The notes below the pieces were generated by a model. That model saw only the letters and a list, made by a program, of their open reading frames with translations, searched no databases and was not told the DNA's origin. Of a stretch of 49,919 nt of DNA, positions 29,297-38,731 are shown in pieces (the stretch's first letter is position 1; every line of letters begins with the position of its first letter). Both the position numbers and the translations under genes were made by a program. Source of the stretch: an uncultured Ferrovum sp. (GTDB taxonomy: Bacteria; Pseudomonadota; Gammaproteobacteria; Burkholderiales; Ferrovaceae); the NCBI GenBank assembly GCA_903909215.1, contig CAIVUX010000050.1, positions 1-49,919 on the forward strand, read 5' to 3'.

Positions 29297-31374
29297 TATT
29301 CTCGTCCTTGGGTTGCGAGGTCATGGGTGCCGGCGGGGCGGTTGTGTTTTTCGCCAGCAACGCCTTCAGGGGCGCCCACAGTAGAGGGGGCATGGGCGCT
29401 GTGGGGCAGACCATTACTTTCAATACGAGCCACCTCATCCGCGCTTAGGGTGTAATCCACATTTTCATCATTGGCACGCATCACCACTGTGACCAACAAG
29501 GCGATGAGGCTGACCACGGCCAGCCACCAGATGTACCAGATCATGGCAAAGCCGAAGGCAAAGGTAAAAGCCCCCATCGCCACACCCACGCCCGTGTTGC
29601 GCGGCATATGAATGGGTGCGAAGGGGGCTGTGGCGCGATGGGGAATACCCTGTTCTTTCATGTGCGCGAAGGCATCTAAGGCTTGCACCTGGGGCAATTT
29701 GGCAAAATTGTAGAAGGGCGGAGGCGATGTGGTGGACCATTCCAGTGAGTGGCTGTTCCACAAGTCGCCCGTGGTATCACGCAGGGCATTGCGGTTGCGG
29801 ATACTGACAAATAATTGCACGCCCTGGCAGAAAATCCCCAAGGCCACCAAGGCGGTGCCCAGCAGGGCCGCGATCAGGTAGGGTTGCCACACGGGGTTGT
29901 CGTAATGTTCTAAGCGGCGCGGCATGCCCATAAATCCCAAGGCGTAGAGCGGCATAAAGGCCAGATAAAAACCAGACAGCCAAGCCCAGAAAGCGCGACG
30001 GCCCCACTTTTCATCCAATTGGAAACCAAACATTTTGGGAAACCAATAGCTGTAACCAGCAAAATAACCAAACAGAGCGCCGGGGATCAACATGTTGTGG
30101 AAATGTGCCACCAAAAACTCGCTGTTATGCAGGACATAATCTGCACCGGGAACAGAAAGCAACACACCAGTCATGCCCCCCACCGTAAAGGTGACGATGA
30201 ACCCTAGGCTCCACAACATGGGCGTGGTGAACTCAATGCGGCCGCGGAACATGGTAAACAACCAGTTGAACATCTTCACCCCTGTGGGGATGGAAATGAT
30301 CATGGTGGCAATGCCAAAGAAGGCGTTTACATCCGCCCCCGCGCCCATAGTAAAGAAATGGTGCAGCCACACCACAAAGGACAACACCGCAATGGCGATG
30401 GTGGCGTACACCATGGATACATAACCGAAGAGCCGTTTGTTTGAAAAGGTAGACACCACTTCCGAGAAAATGCCAAAAGCGGGCAGAATGACGATATACA
30501 CCTCAGGGTGACCCCAAATCCAGAATAGGTTGGTAAACATCATCTGGTTACCCCCCATGCCATTGGTAAAGAAATGCATATCGAAGTAGCGGTCTAGGGT
30601 GAGCAGCGCTAAGGTGGCGGTGAGCACTGGGAAGGACAGCATGATGAGTACGGTGGTAACCAAAATGGTCCAGGTGAATACGGGAATTTTCATCATGGTC
30701 ATGCCCGGCGCGCGCAGTCGCACAATGGTCACGAAGAAGTTAATCCCTGTAAGCAAGGTGCCTATACCCCCCAGCTGTAAGCTCCAGATCCAGTAATCCA
30801 CCCCCGTAGTGGGGCTAAATTCTTTTTCAGAGAAGGGTGGGTAGCCCGTCCAACCCGCTTGTGAGAAATCGCCCACAGCCAAGGACACCATCACCAATAA
30901 GGCGCTGGCCGCGGTAAGCCAGAAGCTTACAGAGTTGAGGAAAGGGTAGGCCACATCCCGTGCGCCAATTTGCAGTGGAACCACATAATTCATCAGACCA
31001 ATAAAGAAGGGCATGGCCACAAAGATGATCATGATGGTGCCATGGGCACTGAACACTTGATTGTAATGCTCGGGCGGCAAGAAACCTTGCCCCATGCCCT
31101 CCGCCAAAGCTTGGTGCGTGCGCATCATGATGGCGTCGGCAAAGCCGCGCAGCATCATCACCACCGCAAGGATGATGTACATCACACCGATGCGCTTATG
31201 GTCTACGCTGGTAAACCACTCGCCCCACAGGTAGGCCCAATGTTTTTGGTAGGTAATCCACACCATCAGCAGTAGGCCCAGCAAACACGCCGTGACCACG
31301 GCCCCCATGACGATGGGGTTTTGATAGGGAATGGCTGCTAGCGTGAGCTTGCCCAAAAAAAACGATGCGTTCAT
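29296..31374 (-). CDS. cyoB: Cytochrome bo3 quinol oxidase subunit I
   Basis: CyoB holds heme b, heme o3 and CuB and reduces oxygen to water while pumping protons across the inner membrane. The 692-residue product has the heme ligand in [11 protein letters not shown]. The CuB and tyrosine crosslink region is [21 protein letters not shown] with LHHFFTMG, and the heme ligands lie in [11 protein letters not shown]. Length and motifs fit the quinol-oxidase branch (extra C-terminal helices). The ATG at 31374 overlaps the cyoA stop by four bases. Confidence 0.98.
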   Translation of the reverse strand: MNASFFLGKLTLAAIPYQNPIVMGAVVTACLLGLLLMVWITYQKHWAYLWGEWFTSVDHKRIGVMYIILAVVMMLRGFADAIMMRTHQALAEGMGQGFLPPEHYNQVFSAHGTIMIIFVAMPFFIGLMNYVVPLQIGARDVAYPFLNSVSFWLTAASALLVMVSLAVGDFSQAGWTGYPPFSEKEFSPTTGVDYWIWSLQLGGIGTLLTGINFFVTIVRLRAPGMTMMKIPVFTWTILVTTVLIMLSFPVLTATLALLTLDRYFDMHFFTNGMGGNQMMFTNLFWIWGHPEVYIVILPAFGIFSEVVSTFSNKRLFGYVSMVYATIAIAVLSFVVWLHHFFTMGAGADVNAFFGIATMIISIPTGVKMFNWLFTMFRGRIEFTTPMLWSLGFIVTFTVGGMTGVLLSVPGADYVLHNSEFLVAHFHNMLIPGALFGYFAGYSYWFPKMFGFQLDEKWGRRAFWAWLSGFYLAFMPLYALGFMGMPRRLEHYDNPVWQPYLIAALLGTALVALGIFCQGVQLFVSIRNRNALRDTTGDLWNSHSLEWSTTSPPPFYNFAKLPQVQALDAFAHMKEQGIPHRATAPFAPIHMPRNTGVGVAMGAFTFAFGFAMIWYIWWLAVVSLIALLVTVVMRANDENVDYTLSADEVARIESNGLPHSAHAPSTVGAPEGVAGEKHNRPAGTHDLATQGRE

Positions 31375-32309
31375 GGGGTCATCCTGTTTATTTTTAATTC
31401 TGTGGCGTGCGCAGTATGTTCATGCGGCGCGTCGTGATGGGGTGTGGGGTCGGTATCCGGTGCGTATTTTTGCAAAATGGATTCAAACAGCATAGGGGCG
31501 ACACCTGAAAAATAAACCGGCTTTACGTTTTCGCTCGGCACTTCCAGTTGTTTGAGATGCATGCCATCTAGTTTGAGCTGACCCTTTTTAACACTATTCA
31601 CCCAACCCTGAAATTCTTGCGGGGTCATGGCGCGCACTTCAAAATGCATGCCTGAAAAACCTTCACCACTCATCTGAGTGTTTAACCCTTGATAAGTTCC
31701 AGGGGTATCCGCCAACAGGTTGAGCTCGGTTTGCATACCCGCCATGGCATAAATCTGACCGCCCAAGCGCGGGATGAAAAATGAATTCATGACGGAATCG
31801 GAGGTGATGTGAAAGGTGATGGGGGTGCCTGCGGGCAACATCAACTGATTGACTGTGGCAATGCCTTGCCCGGGGTAGATGAACAACCATTTCCAATTGA
31901 GCGCCACCACCTCTACGGTGATGGGTTTAAGCGTGGAGACCAGAGGCTTTTCAGGCGTGAGGTCATGGGTGGAGCGCCACACCAAGATACCCAGAGCCAG
32001 CACAATGAACGCGGGTATGGTCCACACAATCCACTCTATAAGATGAGAGTTATCCCACTTTGGGGTGTAAGTGGCGCTTTGGTTGGAGGCTCTGTATTTC
32101 CAGGCAAAGGCAAAGGTCATGACGATCACCGGAATCACCACAATCAGCATTAAGCCGAAGGCGGTGAGGATGAGGGTCTTTTCGTCAGCGGCAATGGGGC
32201 CTTTGGGGTCCAGAATGGCCCAGCGACTGTTGCCACAATCGCCTTCACAGGCGTAACCAGACTGAGCCAACCATAGGAAGGGCAGCAGTTTTAACCAGAT
32301 TTTCTTCAT
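31371..32309 (-). CDS. cyoA: Cytochrome bo3 quinol oxidase subunit II
   Basis: CyoA is the subunit II anchor and periplasmic domain of the quinol oxidase. The 312-residue product has an N-terminal export signal (a cysteine near residue 21 may be a lipidation site, though the lipobox is weak). Two membrane helices follow, then a cupredoxin-fold domain with [19 protein letters not shown] and [21 protein letters not shown]. It lacks the CuA cysteines, as expected for a quinol oxidase. It is the first gene of the cyoABCDE unit. The 249 bp upstream carry an inverted repeat at 32341-32372 that could be an operator. Confidence 0.97.
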   Translation of the reverse strand: MKKIWLKLLPFLWLAQSGYACEGDCGNSRWAILDPKGPIAADEKTLILTAFGLMLIVVIPVIVMTFAFAWKYRASNQSATYTPKWDNSHLIEWIVWTIPAFIVLALGILVWRSTHDLTPEKPLVSTLKPITVEVVALNWKWLFIYPGQGIATVNQLMLPAGTPITFHITSDSVMNSFFIPRLGGQIYAMAGMQTELNLLADTPGTYQGLNTQMSGEGFSGMHFEVRAMTPQEFQGWVNSVKKGQLKLDGMHLKQLEVPSENVKPVYFSGVAPMLFESILQKYAPDTDPTPHHDAPHEHTAHATELKINRMTP

Positions 32310-32340
32310 TAGTATAATAAAACCAATAGGTTATAAATAA

Positions 32341-32372
32341 TCGTGGCCATTTTTCGAGGAAATGAACCACGA
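32341..32372 (-). promoter_or_regulatory. Inverted repeat upstream of cyoA, candidate operator
   Basis: TCGTGG (32341-32346) and CCACGA (32367-32372) form the outer arms. CATTT (32348-32352) and AAATG (32360-32364) form inner arms. The site lies 32-63 bp before the cyoA start. A regulator site or an mRNA leader hairpin would both fit. The regulator is not known. Confidence 0.4.
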
Positions 32373-32540
32373 CAGTTAGATTTAATCCAGTATTCTAACG
32401 CTGCGTTGCGTCAAAATGCACGGACTTTTTGGAAACTTCCAGACAGGATGGGGTCAGAAATTTTACAAGTACTTGATATTGTTATGTATTTTAGATAGGT
32501 GCAGGCGGGGGTTTTAATCGAGTTTCTGTTTTTTGAGTAG

Positions 32541-32556
32541 AAAAACCTGAGTTTTT
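32541..32556 (-). terminator. Possible weak terminator after hflX
   Basis: AAAAAC (32541-32546) and GTTTTT (32551-32556) form a short A/T-rich hairpin with a CTGA loop, just after the hflX stop. The stem is weak, so the call is tentative. The rest of the 249-bp gap holds a half-copy of the palindrome (GGGGTCAG near 32453) and no gene. Confidence 0.25.
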
Positions 32557-32558
32557 GA

Positions 32559-33881
32559 CTATTGCACGGGGTTGAGTTGATCGGTTAACTTCTGAAGCGC
32601 ATCCGGCGCACCACGTACGCGCAAGAACGAGCCCTCCACATCGCTGCGCTCTTCCAATACCTCGCAGCTGGAAAATATCTCACCGCGCAGTTTCTGCGCT
32701 GCCCACGGCAAAAAGAGCTCGGCTTCAATTAAATCTTTCCTGAAGTAGGCCACGATGGTCTTATGGAGTAAGGCCACATCGTCAATCCGTTTGGCGCTCA
32801 TCACGATGCAATCGGGGTAGCGGGACACCAGCATTGCGGTGCGGTTCGCCTGGGCGGCTTCATCGCCCACATGATCAATCTTGTTAAAAATACGGATGCG
32901 CGACACGCTCTGCGCACCAATTTCACTGAGTACTTCATCGGTTACTTGAACTTGGCGCTCAAAACCGGGATCGCTGGCATCGATCACGTGCAACAATAAT
33001 TCTGCATCCAGTGCTTCATCTAAGGTGGATTTAAAGGAGGCCACCAAGCCATGGGGCAGGTTTTTAATAAAACCCACGGTGTCGCTAATCAAGACGCGCG
33101 GCACGCTTTCCGGATGCAAGGTGCGCACGGTGGTGTCCAATGTGGCGAAGAGTTTGTTTTCTACCAATACGTCACTGCCCGTTAAGGCGCGCATTAAAGT
33201 AGATTTACCCGCATTGGTGTAGCCCACCAGCGCCACACTGGCCAAGCCTTGGCGCTCTTGACGGCGCGAGCGCTGTGTTTTGCGCTCCACATCCATGGCG
33301 GCAATTTCTTGTTGCAGTTCTGCAATATGGTCACGAATTTTGCGTTTATCTAATTCGGTGTGCGATTCACCGGCGCCGCGCCCCCCCACACCGCTGCGCT
33401 GACGACCCTGAGGGCCTGCCAGTTTTGCCATTTCACGCAAGCGTGGTGCCATGTAGCTGAGCCGCGCAATCTCCACCTGCGCTCTTGCCGCACGGGAGCG
33501 GGCATTGCGGTGGAAGATGTTCAAAATGACCATGGTGCGGTCCATCACTTCGCAACCCACCTCGTTTTCTAAGATGCGCGCTTGAGAGGGTGATATTTCA
33601 TGGTCCACTAACACTGCTTCAATAAGGCCGGTAACGGAGTCTTCTGCCGCCGATCCATTTACAAAGTCTCTAATCTCTTCACGCTTGCCTAACCCCAAAT
33701 AGGCGGAAGCATCAAAGGCGTTGCGCTTTTGAATGAAGGTTTGCACCACTTGGTAACCCAAGGTTTTGGCCAGATCGCGCAGTTCTGCTAAGGACGCTTC
33801 AAACTCGAGGTCGGTGATGTTGGGCAGCTGCACAGCAGCCACCACGGCGTAGCGGATTTTGTCGAGGGGCTCGATGGACAT
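32559..33881 (-). CDS. hflX: Ribosome-associated GTPase HflX
   Basis: HflX is a ribosome-binding GTPase that splits stalled or stress-arrested 70S ribosomes. The 440-residue product has the N-terminal HflX domain (around DLAKTLGYQVVQTF and YLGLGKREEI). A helical linker (SGVGGRGAGESHTELDKRKI) follows, then the G domain with P-loop GYTNAGKST near 219-227, DTVGFIKNLP and the NKIDHV specificity motif. It lies four bases after yjdM, suggesting one unit. hfq and the hflKC genes that often accompany hflX are not here. Confidence 0.95.
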   Translation of the reverse strand: MSIEPLDKIRYAVVAAVQLPNITDLEFEASLAELRDLAKTLGYQVVQTFIQKRNAFDASAYLGLGKREEIRDFVNGSAAEDSVTGLIEAVLVDHEISPSQARILENEVGCEVMDRTMVILNIFHRNARSRAARAQVEIARLSYMAPRLREMAKLAGPQGRQRSGVGGRGAGESHTELDKRKIRDHIAELQQEIAAMDVERKTQRSRRQERQGLASVALVGYTNAGKSTLMRALTGSDVLVENKLFATLDTTVRTLHPESVPRVLISDTVGFIKNLPHGLVASFKSTLDEALDAELLLHVIDASDPGFERQVQVTDEVLSEIGAQSVSRIRIFNKIDHVGDEAAQANRTAMLVSRYPDCIVMSAKRIDDVALLHKTIVAYFRKDLIEAELFLPWAAQKLRGEIFSSCEVLEERSDVEGSFLRVRGAPDALQKLTDQLNPVQ

Positions 33882-33885
33882 GGGG

Positions 33886-34230
33886 TTACGCTTTTCTAAG
33901 AAAACAGGCCTTCAGCATAAAGCTGCCGGCATCCATCTTGCAGTCTACTTCATGATCACCACCCACCAAGCGAATGCTTTTTACCTTAGTGCCCACCTTC
34001 AGGGTAATGGAGGAGCCCTTCACCTTTAAGTCTTTAATCAGAACCACCGAATCACCATCGACCAACACAGTGCCATTGGAATCTGTCACCACCACCGCGT
34101 CATTGTCCTCGTTGGGCGCGCTAGCCTGTATGGGCCACTCATGAGCGCAGTCGGCGCAGATATAGTTACCCCCATCAGCATAGGTGTTTTCCATGGTGCA
34201 CAGAGGGCAAGGAGGGATAGAAGCTGTCAT
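33886..34230 (-). CDS. yjdM: Zinc-ribbon protein YjdM (PhnA family)
   Basis: This 114-residue protein has an N-terminal zinc ribbon (CPLCTMENTY then YICADCAHEW) and the C-terminal domain of the family (VVTDSNGTVLVDGDSVVLIKDLKVKG). In E. coli the gene was once called phnA. It is not needed for phosphonate use and its function remains unclear. It is followed four bases later by hflX and is divergent from the peroxiredoxin gene across 135 bp. Confidence 0.93.
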   Translation of the reverse strand: MTASIPPCPLCTMENTYADGGNYICADCAHEWPIQASAPNEDNDAVVVTDSNGTVLVDGDSVVLIKDLKVKGSSITLKVGTKVKSIRLVGGDHEVDCKMDAGSFMLKACFLRKA

Positions 34231-34365
34231 GAGGAACTCTGGTGATGAAATGATGATCTAACCAAAGATACTACAGCGCGGGGGGTGAATCCACAAGCCG
34301 GTGACCGCACATCAAAAACCAATTGAGCGGTAGAATCCTACATTTTACAGTTATGGGAAGACGTT

Positions 34366-34908
34366 ATGAAAAAGACTTTGTTATTGAGCGCACTCACAGC
34401 CGTATTGGCATTTCCTGCAGGCGCCGCCCTTCAAGTGGGCAGTTCAGCCCCCCTATTCACCACCGAGGCCTCCATAGGAGGTAAGGTGTTTGCCTTCTCT
34501 ATGGCTGAGGCCTTAAAGAAAGGCCCCGTGGTGTTGTACTTTTATCCCGCCGCATTCACACCAGGCTGCACGGTAGAAGCCCATGACTTTGCCGATGCTG
34601 TTGAAAAATATCACGCTTTGGGCGCCACTATTATTGGGATTTCTCACGACGATATTGAAAAACTGAATAAGTTTTCTGTGAGCGAATGTCGCAGTAAGTT
34701 TGCTGTAGGGGCAGACCCCAAACAAAGCATTATGAAGTCCTACGATTCTGTGATGAGCATGATGTCTGACTATGCCAGCCGCACCTCATACGTCATTGCC
34801 CCCAGTGGTGAAATTATTTACACCTATAGCGATTTATCGCCCAGCCAACATGTCAGCAATACCTTAGACGCTTTGCAGAAATGGGTGGCTGCGCATAAAG
34901 CCAAGTAA
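34366..34908 (+). CDS. Exported PrxQ/Bcp-like peroxiredoxin
   Basis: Peroxiredoxins reduce hydrogen peroxide and organic peroxides through a reactive cysteine. The 180-residue product has a clear signal peptide (cleavage near residue 20, AGAALQ), so it should act in the periplasm, unlike E. coli Bcp. The peroxidatic site is FTPGC (Cys68) with the preceding FYPAAF. The Bcp-type resolving cysteine five residues later is replaced by histidine (TVEAH). A second cysteine at 108 (SVSECRSKF) could resolve the sulfenic acid instead. A signal-peptide-bearing peroxiredoxin close to msrA and msrB suggests an envelope oxidative-damage function. Confidence 0.88.
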   Translation: MKKTLLLSALTAVLAFPAGAALQVGSSAPLFTTEASIGGKVFAFSMAEALKKGPVVLYFYPAAFTPGCTVEAHDFADAVEKYHALGATIIGISHDDIEKLNKFSVSECRSKFAVGADPKQSIMKSYDSVMSMMSDYASRTSYVIAPSGEIIYTYSDLSPSQHVSNTLDALQKWVAAHKAK

Positions 34909-34917
34909 CCAAATCTA

Positions 34918-34935
34918 CCCTTAGGTTTTTAAGGG
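34918..34935. terminator. Weak hairpin between convergent genes
   Basis: CCCTTA (34918-34923) and TAAGGG (34930-34935) enclose a six-base loop in the gap between the peroxiredoxin and msrA genes. A second stem, AACACAG/CTGTGTT, follows near 34951-34979. Neither has a T-run, so a terminator role is tentative. Confidence 0.25.
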
Positions 34936-34995
34936 CCAATTGCGCAGTGGCAACACAGTGGCGCTATTTTCTTCTGTGTTAACCCCGGGTAGCGC

Positions 34996-35616
34996 TTACT
35001 GAAAGAGCGTGGGGAATAGTTTGCGCAGTTGCGCTACTTTGGGGGTGTCGTTAATCACGATGTAGGGTTGATCAGGATGCCTGGCCAAATAGTTTTGGTG
35101 ATGCTCTTCCGCGGCATAGAACTGCTGCAGCGGCACCACTTGCGTCACGATGGGCGATGAATAAGCGCCTGATGAATTTAATTTTTGAATGACGTGTTGC
35201 GCTTCATTCATTTGCTCGGGTGTGGCATAAAAAATTGCTGAGCGATATTGTGTTCCTGAATCAGGTCCTTGGTGATTGAGCTCTGTGGGGTTATGTGCCA
35301 CAGTAAAAAACACGTGCAGTAATTGCGCGTAACTCACCTGGGCGGGGTTAAATTGCACCTGCACCGACTCCGCATGACCTGTGTTACCCATACTGACCTG
35401 ATCGTAATGTGCTGTGGCCGCCGCGCCGCCGCTGTAACCCGACACCACCTGTGTAACACCCTTCACATGTTTAAATACGGCGTCCACCCCCCAAAAACAA
35501 CCACCGGCAAACACCGCTGTTTGCTGAGCGGGGGCCGCAGCATCGGCAGAGCTGCTAAAAAATGGGGCCAACCCCATCATGCCCACCAGTAAGGCGTGCG
35601 CGCGCAAATGCATCAT
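34996..35616 (-). CDS. msrA: Peptide-methionine (S)-S-oxide reductase, exported
   Basis: MsrA reduces the S-epimer of methionine sulfoxide in damaged proteins. The 206-residue product has a hydrophobic N-terminal signal segment (residues 1-28, ending ADAAA), so it is probably periplasmic. The catalytic GGCFWG follows (Cys40), then [23 protein letters not shown] and EEHHQNYL. The ATG overlaps the msrB stop by four bases (ATGA), so the two are translated together. The order msrB-msrA with both exported fits envelope repair. A thiol donor for it (thioredoxin-like or MsrPQ type) is not seen here. Confidence 0.94.
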   Translation of the reverse strand: MMHLRAHALLVGMMGLAPFFSSSADAAAPAQQTAVFAGGCFWGVDAVFKHVKGVTQVVSGYSGGAAATAHYDQVSMGNTGHAESVQVQFNPAQVSYAQLLHVFFTVAHNPTELNHQGPDSGTQYRSAIFYATPEQMNEAQHVIQKLNSSGAYSSPIVTQVVPLQQFYAAEEHHQNYLARHPDQPYIVINDTPKVAQLRKLFPTLFQ

Positions 35617-36110
35617 GATTTATCCTCGATAAATTTTAACGCCACGCCATTGCTGCAGTAACGCAAGCCCGTGGGCTTTGGGCCATCCTCAAAAAGATGG
35701 CCATGATGGGCGCCGCAGCGTGCGCAATGGTATTCCGTACGCACCATACCAAGCTTGGTGTCGGTCTTGGTTTCTAAGGCGCCAGGCAATGCCGCATAAA
35801 AACTGGGCCAACCCGTACCGCTGTCAAATTTGGTTGTGGAAGAGAAGAGCGGCAGGTCGCAGGCCACGCAGTTAAACAGGCCATGACGCTTTTCGCTGTT
35901 GAGCGGGCTTGAAAAGGGGTATTCCGTGCCTTCTTTGCGCACCACTTCATATTGTTCTGGGGTTAGCATTTTTTTCCACTCCGCATCCGTTTTATGAATC
36001 CTTTGAATGACATCTGCGGCCAGTGCAGCGCTGGCCATGAAAAATTTAGATAATGAAAACACCACGCCACCTCGCATCAGCACGGTCATGAATGATCGTT
36101 TATTCATCAT
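35613..36110 (-). CDS. msrB: Peptide-methionine (R)-S-oxide reductase, exported
   Basis: MsrB reduces the R-epimer of methionine sulfoxide. The 165-residue product starts with a signal segment (basic [15 protein letters not shown] then a hydrophobic stretch to ASAALAAD near residue 33). It carries the two zinc CXXC pairs (CVAC and CARC) and the catalytic cysteine in RYCSNGVAL near residue 151. [10 protein letters not shown] is also typical. It is the first gene of an msrB-msrA pair and is divergent from the OsmC gene across 200 bp. That gap shows no other gene or clear motif. Confidence 0.94.
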   Translation of the reverse strand: MMNKRSFMTVLMRGGVVFSLSKFFMASAALAADVIQRIHKTDAEWKKMLTPEQYEVVRKEGTEYPFSSPLNSEKRHGLFNCVACDLPLFSSTTKFDSGTGWPSFYAALPGALETKTDTKLGMVRTEYHCARCGAHHGHLFEDGPKPTGLRYCSNGVALKFIEDKS

Positions 36111-36310
36111 GTTTTGACAACCTCACGTGGGGCTCTTTTCCAAGCAGCTCATAAAGATGGCATCATACCCCATAGACCTGTTTTAATTCATTAGGTTCAA
36201 TTCATCAAAAGTGGGGCGTTTTTATGGCATTTGGCCGCCCTGTGGTCGCCGGTGATCCATAGACTGGTATATTTGGCTTATGGATTTTTCATCTTTAACC
36301 GGAGAACAAC

Positions 36311-36817
36311 GTGAACGCAGAAGAGTTGCAAGCCCTACAAAAACCACTCAAACAAGCCTATCGAGATGCGCCTCATAGCGCATTGGCCACCTTGCGCGCC
36401 GAAGTGGTTTTGCGTCAAGAAGAGTTGGCCTGTCCCGTGATAACCGGCTTGGCGCAGCCCGTGGCGGGGTTGCATCCGGCGGCCGGTGGCGATGGATCCA
36501 AATCTTGCCCAGGCGATATGCTGCTAGAGGCTCTAGCATCCTGTGCGGGGGTGACTTTTATGGCAGTGGCCACAGCCTTAGGCGTTACCTTGCACAAAAG
36601 CGTGGTGCATGCCGAAGGAGATATGGACTTCAGGGGAACTTTGGGTGTATCCAAAGAAGTGCCTGTGGGTTTCACCGATATTCGTTTGCGTTTTGAGGTA
36701 GAGTCTAATGCCACAGCAGAACAACTGGCCACACTGATGAGGCTATCAGAGCGTTACTGCGTGGTGTATCAAACTTTGGCGCATCCACCCAAACTATCCC
36801 TGAGCATGAACGGTTAA
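36311..36817 (+). CDS. OsmC family protein
   Basis: OsmC/Ohr-family proteins use two cysteines to reduce organic hydroperoxides, and some divergent members have other roles. The 168-residue product has two cysteines near residues 65 and 78 in SKSCPGDMLLEALASCAG. This is the family signature, but with longer spacing before the first cysteine than in Ohr. The start is a GTG at 36311 with GGAG eight bases upstream. The stop overlaps the next start as TAATG, so it is coupled to the spermidine-synthase-like gene. Confidence 0.88.
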   Translation: MNAEELQALQKPLKQAYRDAPHSALATLRAEVVLRQEELACPVITGLAQPVAGLHPAAGGDGSKSCPGDMLLEALASCAGVTFMAVATALGVTLHKSVVHAEGDMDFRGTLGVSKEVPVGFTDIRLRFEVESNATAEQLATLMRLSERYCVVYQTLAHPPKLSLSMNG

Positions 36818-37569
36818 TGTCGTCTATCGATATTCGTGAAGAAGCGGGGGTACGCACCCTGCATTTTGGTTCTGAATGGATACAAGGGGCCATGCGCATC
36901 GCGCGGCCCTGGCAATTGGAGTTGGATTACACCAAAGAGATGATGGCCTCACTTCTCATGCGCGAGGGCGCACGCTTTCCACGTCATGCCTTACTAATTG
37001 GACTGGGCGCCGCTTCCCTCACCAAGTTCTTATATCGCTATTGCCCACAAACCAAAATTACCGTGGTAGAAATTGATCCACAAGTGGTGGCCGCCGCACA
37101 GCATTTTTTTAAATTGCCTGACGACCCTAAGCGGCTGAATATTGTGGTGGAAGATGGTGTTGCGTTTATGAGTCGAACGGATAAAAGCTACGATCTTATT
37201 TTGGTAGATGGCTATGACGCCGACGCACTGGCAGGGGCCTTAGATACCTTACCCTTCTACCAAATGTGTCGCGCACATTTGACGGACGCAGGAATTATGG
37301 CGGCCAATATATTTGGCCGACGCAATAGTTTTAAAGCCAGTTACAGCCGCATTAATGGCGCTTTTGAGGGCCGCTCTATTGCGTTTCCTTCCTGCGACAG
37401 TGGCAATGTGATTGCGTTTGCCACGGCTGGTGATGCGGTGCAGATTACTTTGGAAGACTTGCGTGAACAAGCGCTAAAACTAAAAGAGCGCTCAGGGCTT
37501 AATTTACTGCCCACCTTATCGCGCCTAGAAAATGCTCAGCGCTGTAAGGGCGGCATCATGAAGTTTTAG
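36817..37569 (+). CDS. Spermidine-synthase-like protein
   Basis: This 250-residue protein has the spermidine synthase/methyltransferase fold. The nucleotide loop is HALLIGLGAASLTKFLYRY with VVEIDPQVVAAAQ. An acidic stretch DLILVDGYDAD follows where true aminopropyltransferases have DXSDP. The second acidic residue pattern of SpeE (D-x-x-D-P-x-G-P) is not present, so it is probably not a genuine spermidine synthase. Such proteins are often misannotated as SpeE. It is coupled to the OsmC gene and converges with srkA, overlapping it by four bases. Confidence 0.82.
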   Translation: MSSIDIREEAGVRTLHFGSEWIQGAMRIARPWQLELDYTKEMMASLLMREGARFPRHALLIGLGAASLTKFLYRYCPQTKITVVEIDPQVVAAAQHFFKLPDDPKRLNIVVEDGVAFMSRTDKSYDLILVDGYDADALAGALDTLPFYQMCRAHLTDAGIMAANIFGRRNSFKASYSRINGAFEGRSIAFPSCDSGNVIAFATAGDAVQITLEDLREQALKLKERSGLNLLPTLSRLENAQRCKGGIMKF

Positions 37570-38570
37570 CTGCTCCACAAGGGCGGCTCGTCCATCAAGG
37601 CAATTTGTTCACGCAACTCCAACACACGGTCTTGCCAATAACGCTGCGTGTTAAACCACGGAAAGGCGATGGGGAAGGCGGGGTCTTGCCAGCGCCGCGC
37701 AATCCAGGCGGCATAATGAATCAGGCGCAAGGTGCGAAGCGCTTCGATTAGGTGTAATTCACTCGGATTGAAATCATAAAAACATTCGTAGCCGGCCAAC
37801 AGTGCGCCCATTTGCCGTGTGCGATCTGCTCGTTCACCGGAAAGCAGCATCCATAAATCTTGAACAGCAGGCCCCATACGGCTGTCATCAAAGTCCACAA
37901 AATGAGGGCCATCGGGGGTCCACAACACGTTCCCTGGGTGGCAATCGCCGTGCAAGCGTAAGGTAGCGACGCTTCCTGCACGTTCCATGCAATGGTGCAC
38001 GCTGACCAACGCTTGCTCTACGGCAGCACGATAAGCCGGTTCAATATCATCAGGTAGAAAATGATGAGCCAGCAGGTAGTCGCGCGGGACTGTGCCAAAG
38101 GTGTCAATGGTGAGTGCTGGGCGATGGGTGTAGGGTTGGGTGGCCCCCAAGGCGTGAATGCGTCCAATAAAACGACCCATCCATTCCAACGTATCCTCAT
38201 TATCCAATTCTGGTGCACGACCGCCGCGCTTTTCAAACACTGCAAAGCGATGCCCTTCAAAGGTATGCAGGGTCATGCCCTCATTAGGGGTCAGACCCCT
38301 AAGTAAGGCCATGGCCGGCACCACAGGAATTTCGGCCTCCACCAAGGTTTGCACAAAGGCGTGCTCTTCCAGAATGGCCGCATCCGTCCAGCGGCCGGGG
38401 CGATAAAACTTGGCCACCAAGGGTGGTCCGTCTTCCATGCCCACCTGATAGACGCGGTTTTCGTAGCTGTTTAGGGCCAATAGGCGCCCGTCGCCGCGCA
38501 GACCCACGCTCTCCAGCGCATTTAAAATGAGGTCTGGGGTGAGGGTGGAGAATGATTCGTCAGGTTTCAT
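37566..38570 (-). CDS. srkA: Stress-response kinase SrkA (YihE)
   Basis: SrkA is a Ser/Thr kinase of the APH fold that dampens stress-induced cell-death pathways in E. coli. The 334-residue product has LALNSYENRVYQVG near residue 30, the catalytic loop LHGDCHPGNVLW near 207-217 and VDFDDSRMGP near 228. The stretch RGLTPNEG near residue 94 is encoded by a copy of the GGGGTCWGACCCC palindrome at 38287-38299. It does not touch the kinase motifs. The last four bases overlap the convergent spermidine-synthase-like gene. The divergent neighbour is yaeQ. Confidence 0.93.
   Translation of the reverse strand: MKPDESFSTLTPDLILNALESVGLRGDGRLLALNSYENRVYQVGMEDGPPLVAKFYRPGRWTDAAILEEHAFVQTLVEAEIPVVPAMALLRGLTPNEGMTLHTFEGHRFAVFEKRGGRAPELDNEDTLEWMGRFIGRIHALGATQPYTHRPALTIDTFGTVPRDYLLAHHFLPDDIEPAYRAAVEQALVSVHHCMERAGSVATLRLHGDCHPGNVLWTPDGPHFVDFDDSRMGPAVQDLWMLLSGERADRTRQMGALLAGYECFYDFNPSELHLIEALRTLRLIHYAAWIARRWQDPAFPIAFPWFNTQRYWQDRVLELREQIALMDEPPLWSS
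38284..38302. repeat. GGGGTCWGACCCC palindrome inside srkA
   Basis: The core lies at 38287-38299. The symmetry extends to nine-base arms (TTAGGGGTC and GACCCCTAA) around a central A. It is read in frame within srkA. Confidence 0.9.
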
Positions 38571-38731
38571 AACCCTCTCAATAATGCATTAACCATATAC
38601 CGTATAATAAGAGAATATCGCACCATTACCCAGTATTTCACAGATCATCTCTGAAAAAATCATAAGCTTTGCTCGTAAATAAGCAAAAATTGTGTTTTGA
38701 TGGGCGCGCTGCAAATCAACTAAGGAATGTC

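Noticed and set aside
34706-34718. Additional palindrome copy in the peroxiredoxin gene
   Set aside because: It reads GGGGCAGACCCC, lacks one base of the core, and encodes residues (GADPKQS) typical of the protein family.
36817-37569. Genuine spermidine synthase
   Set aside because: The acidic substrate-binding pattern of SpeE is not preserved, so only the fold is claimed.
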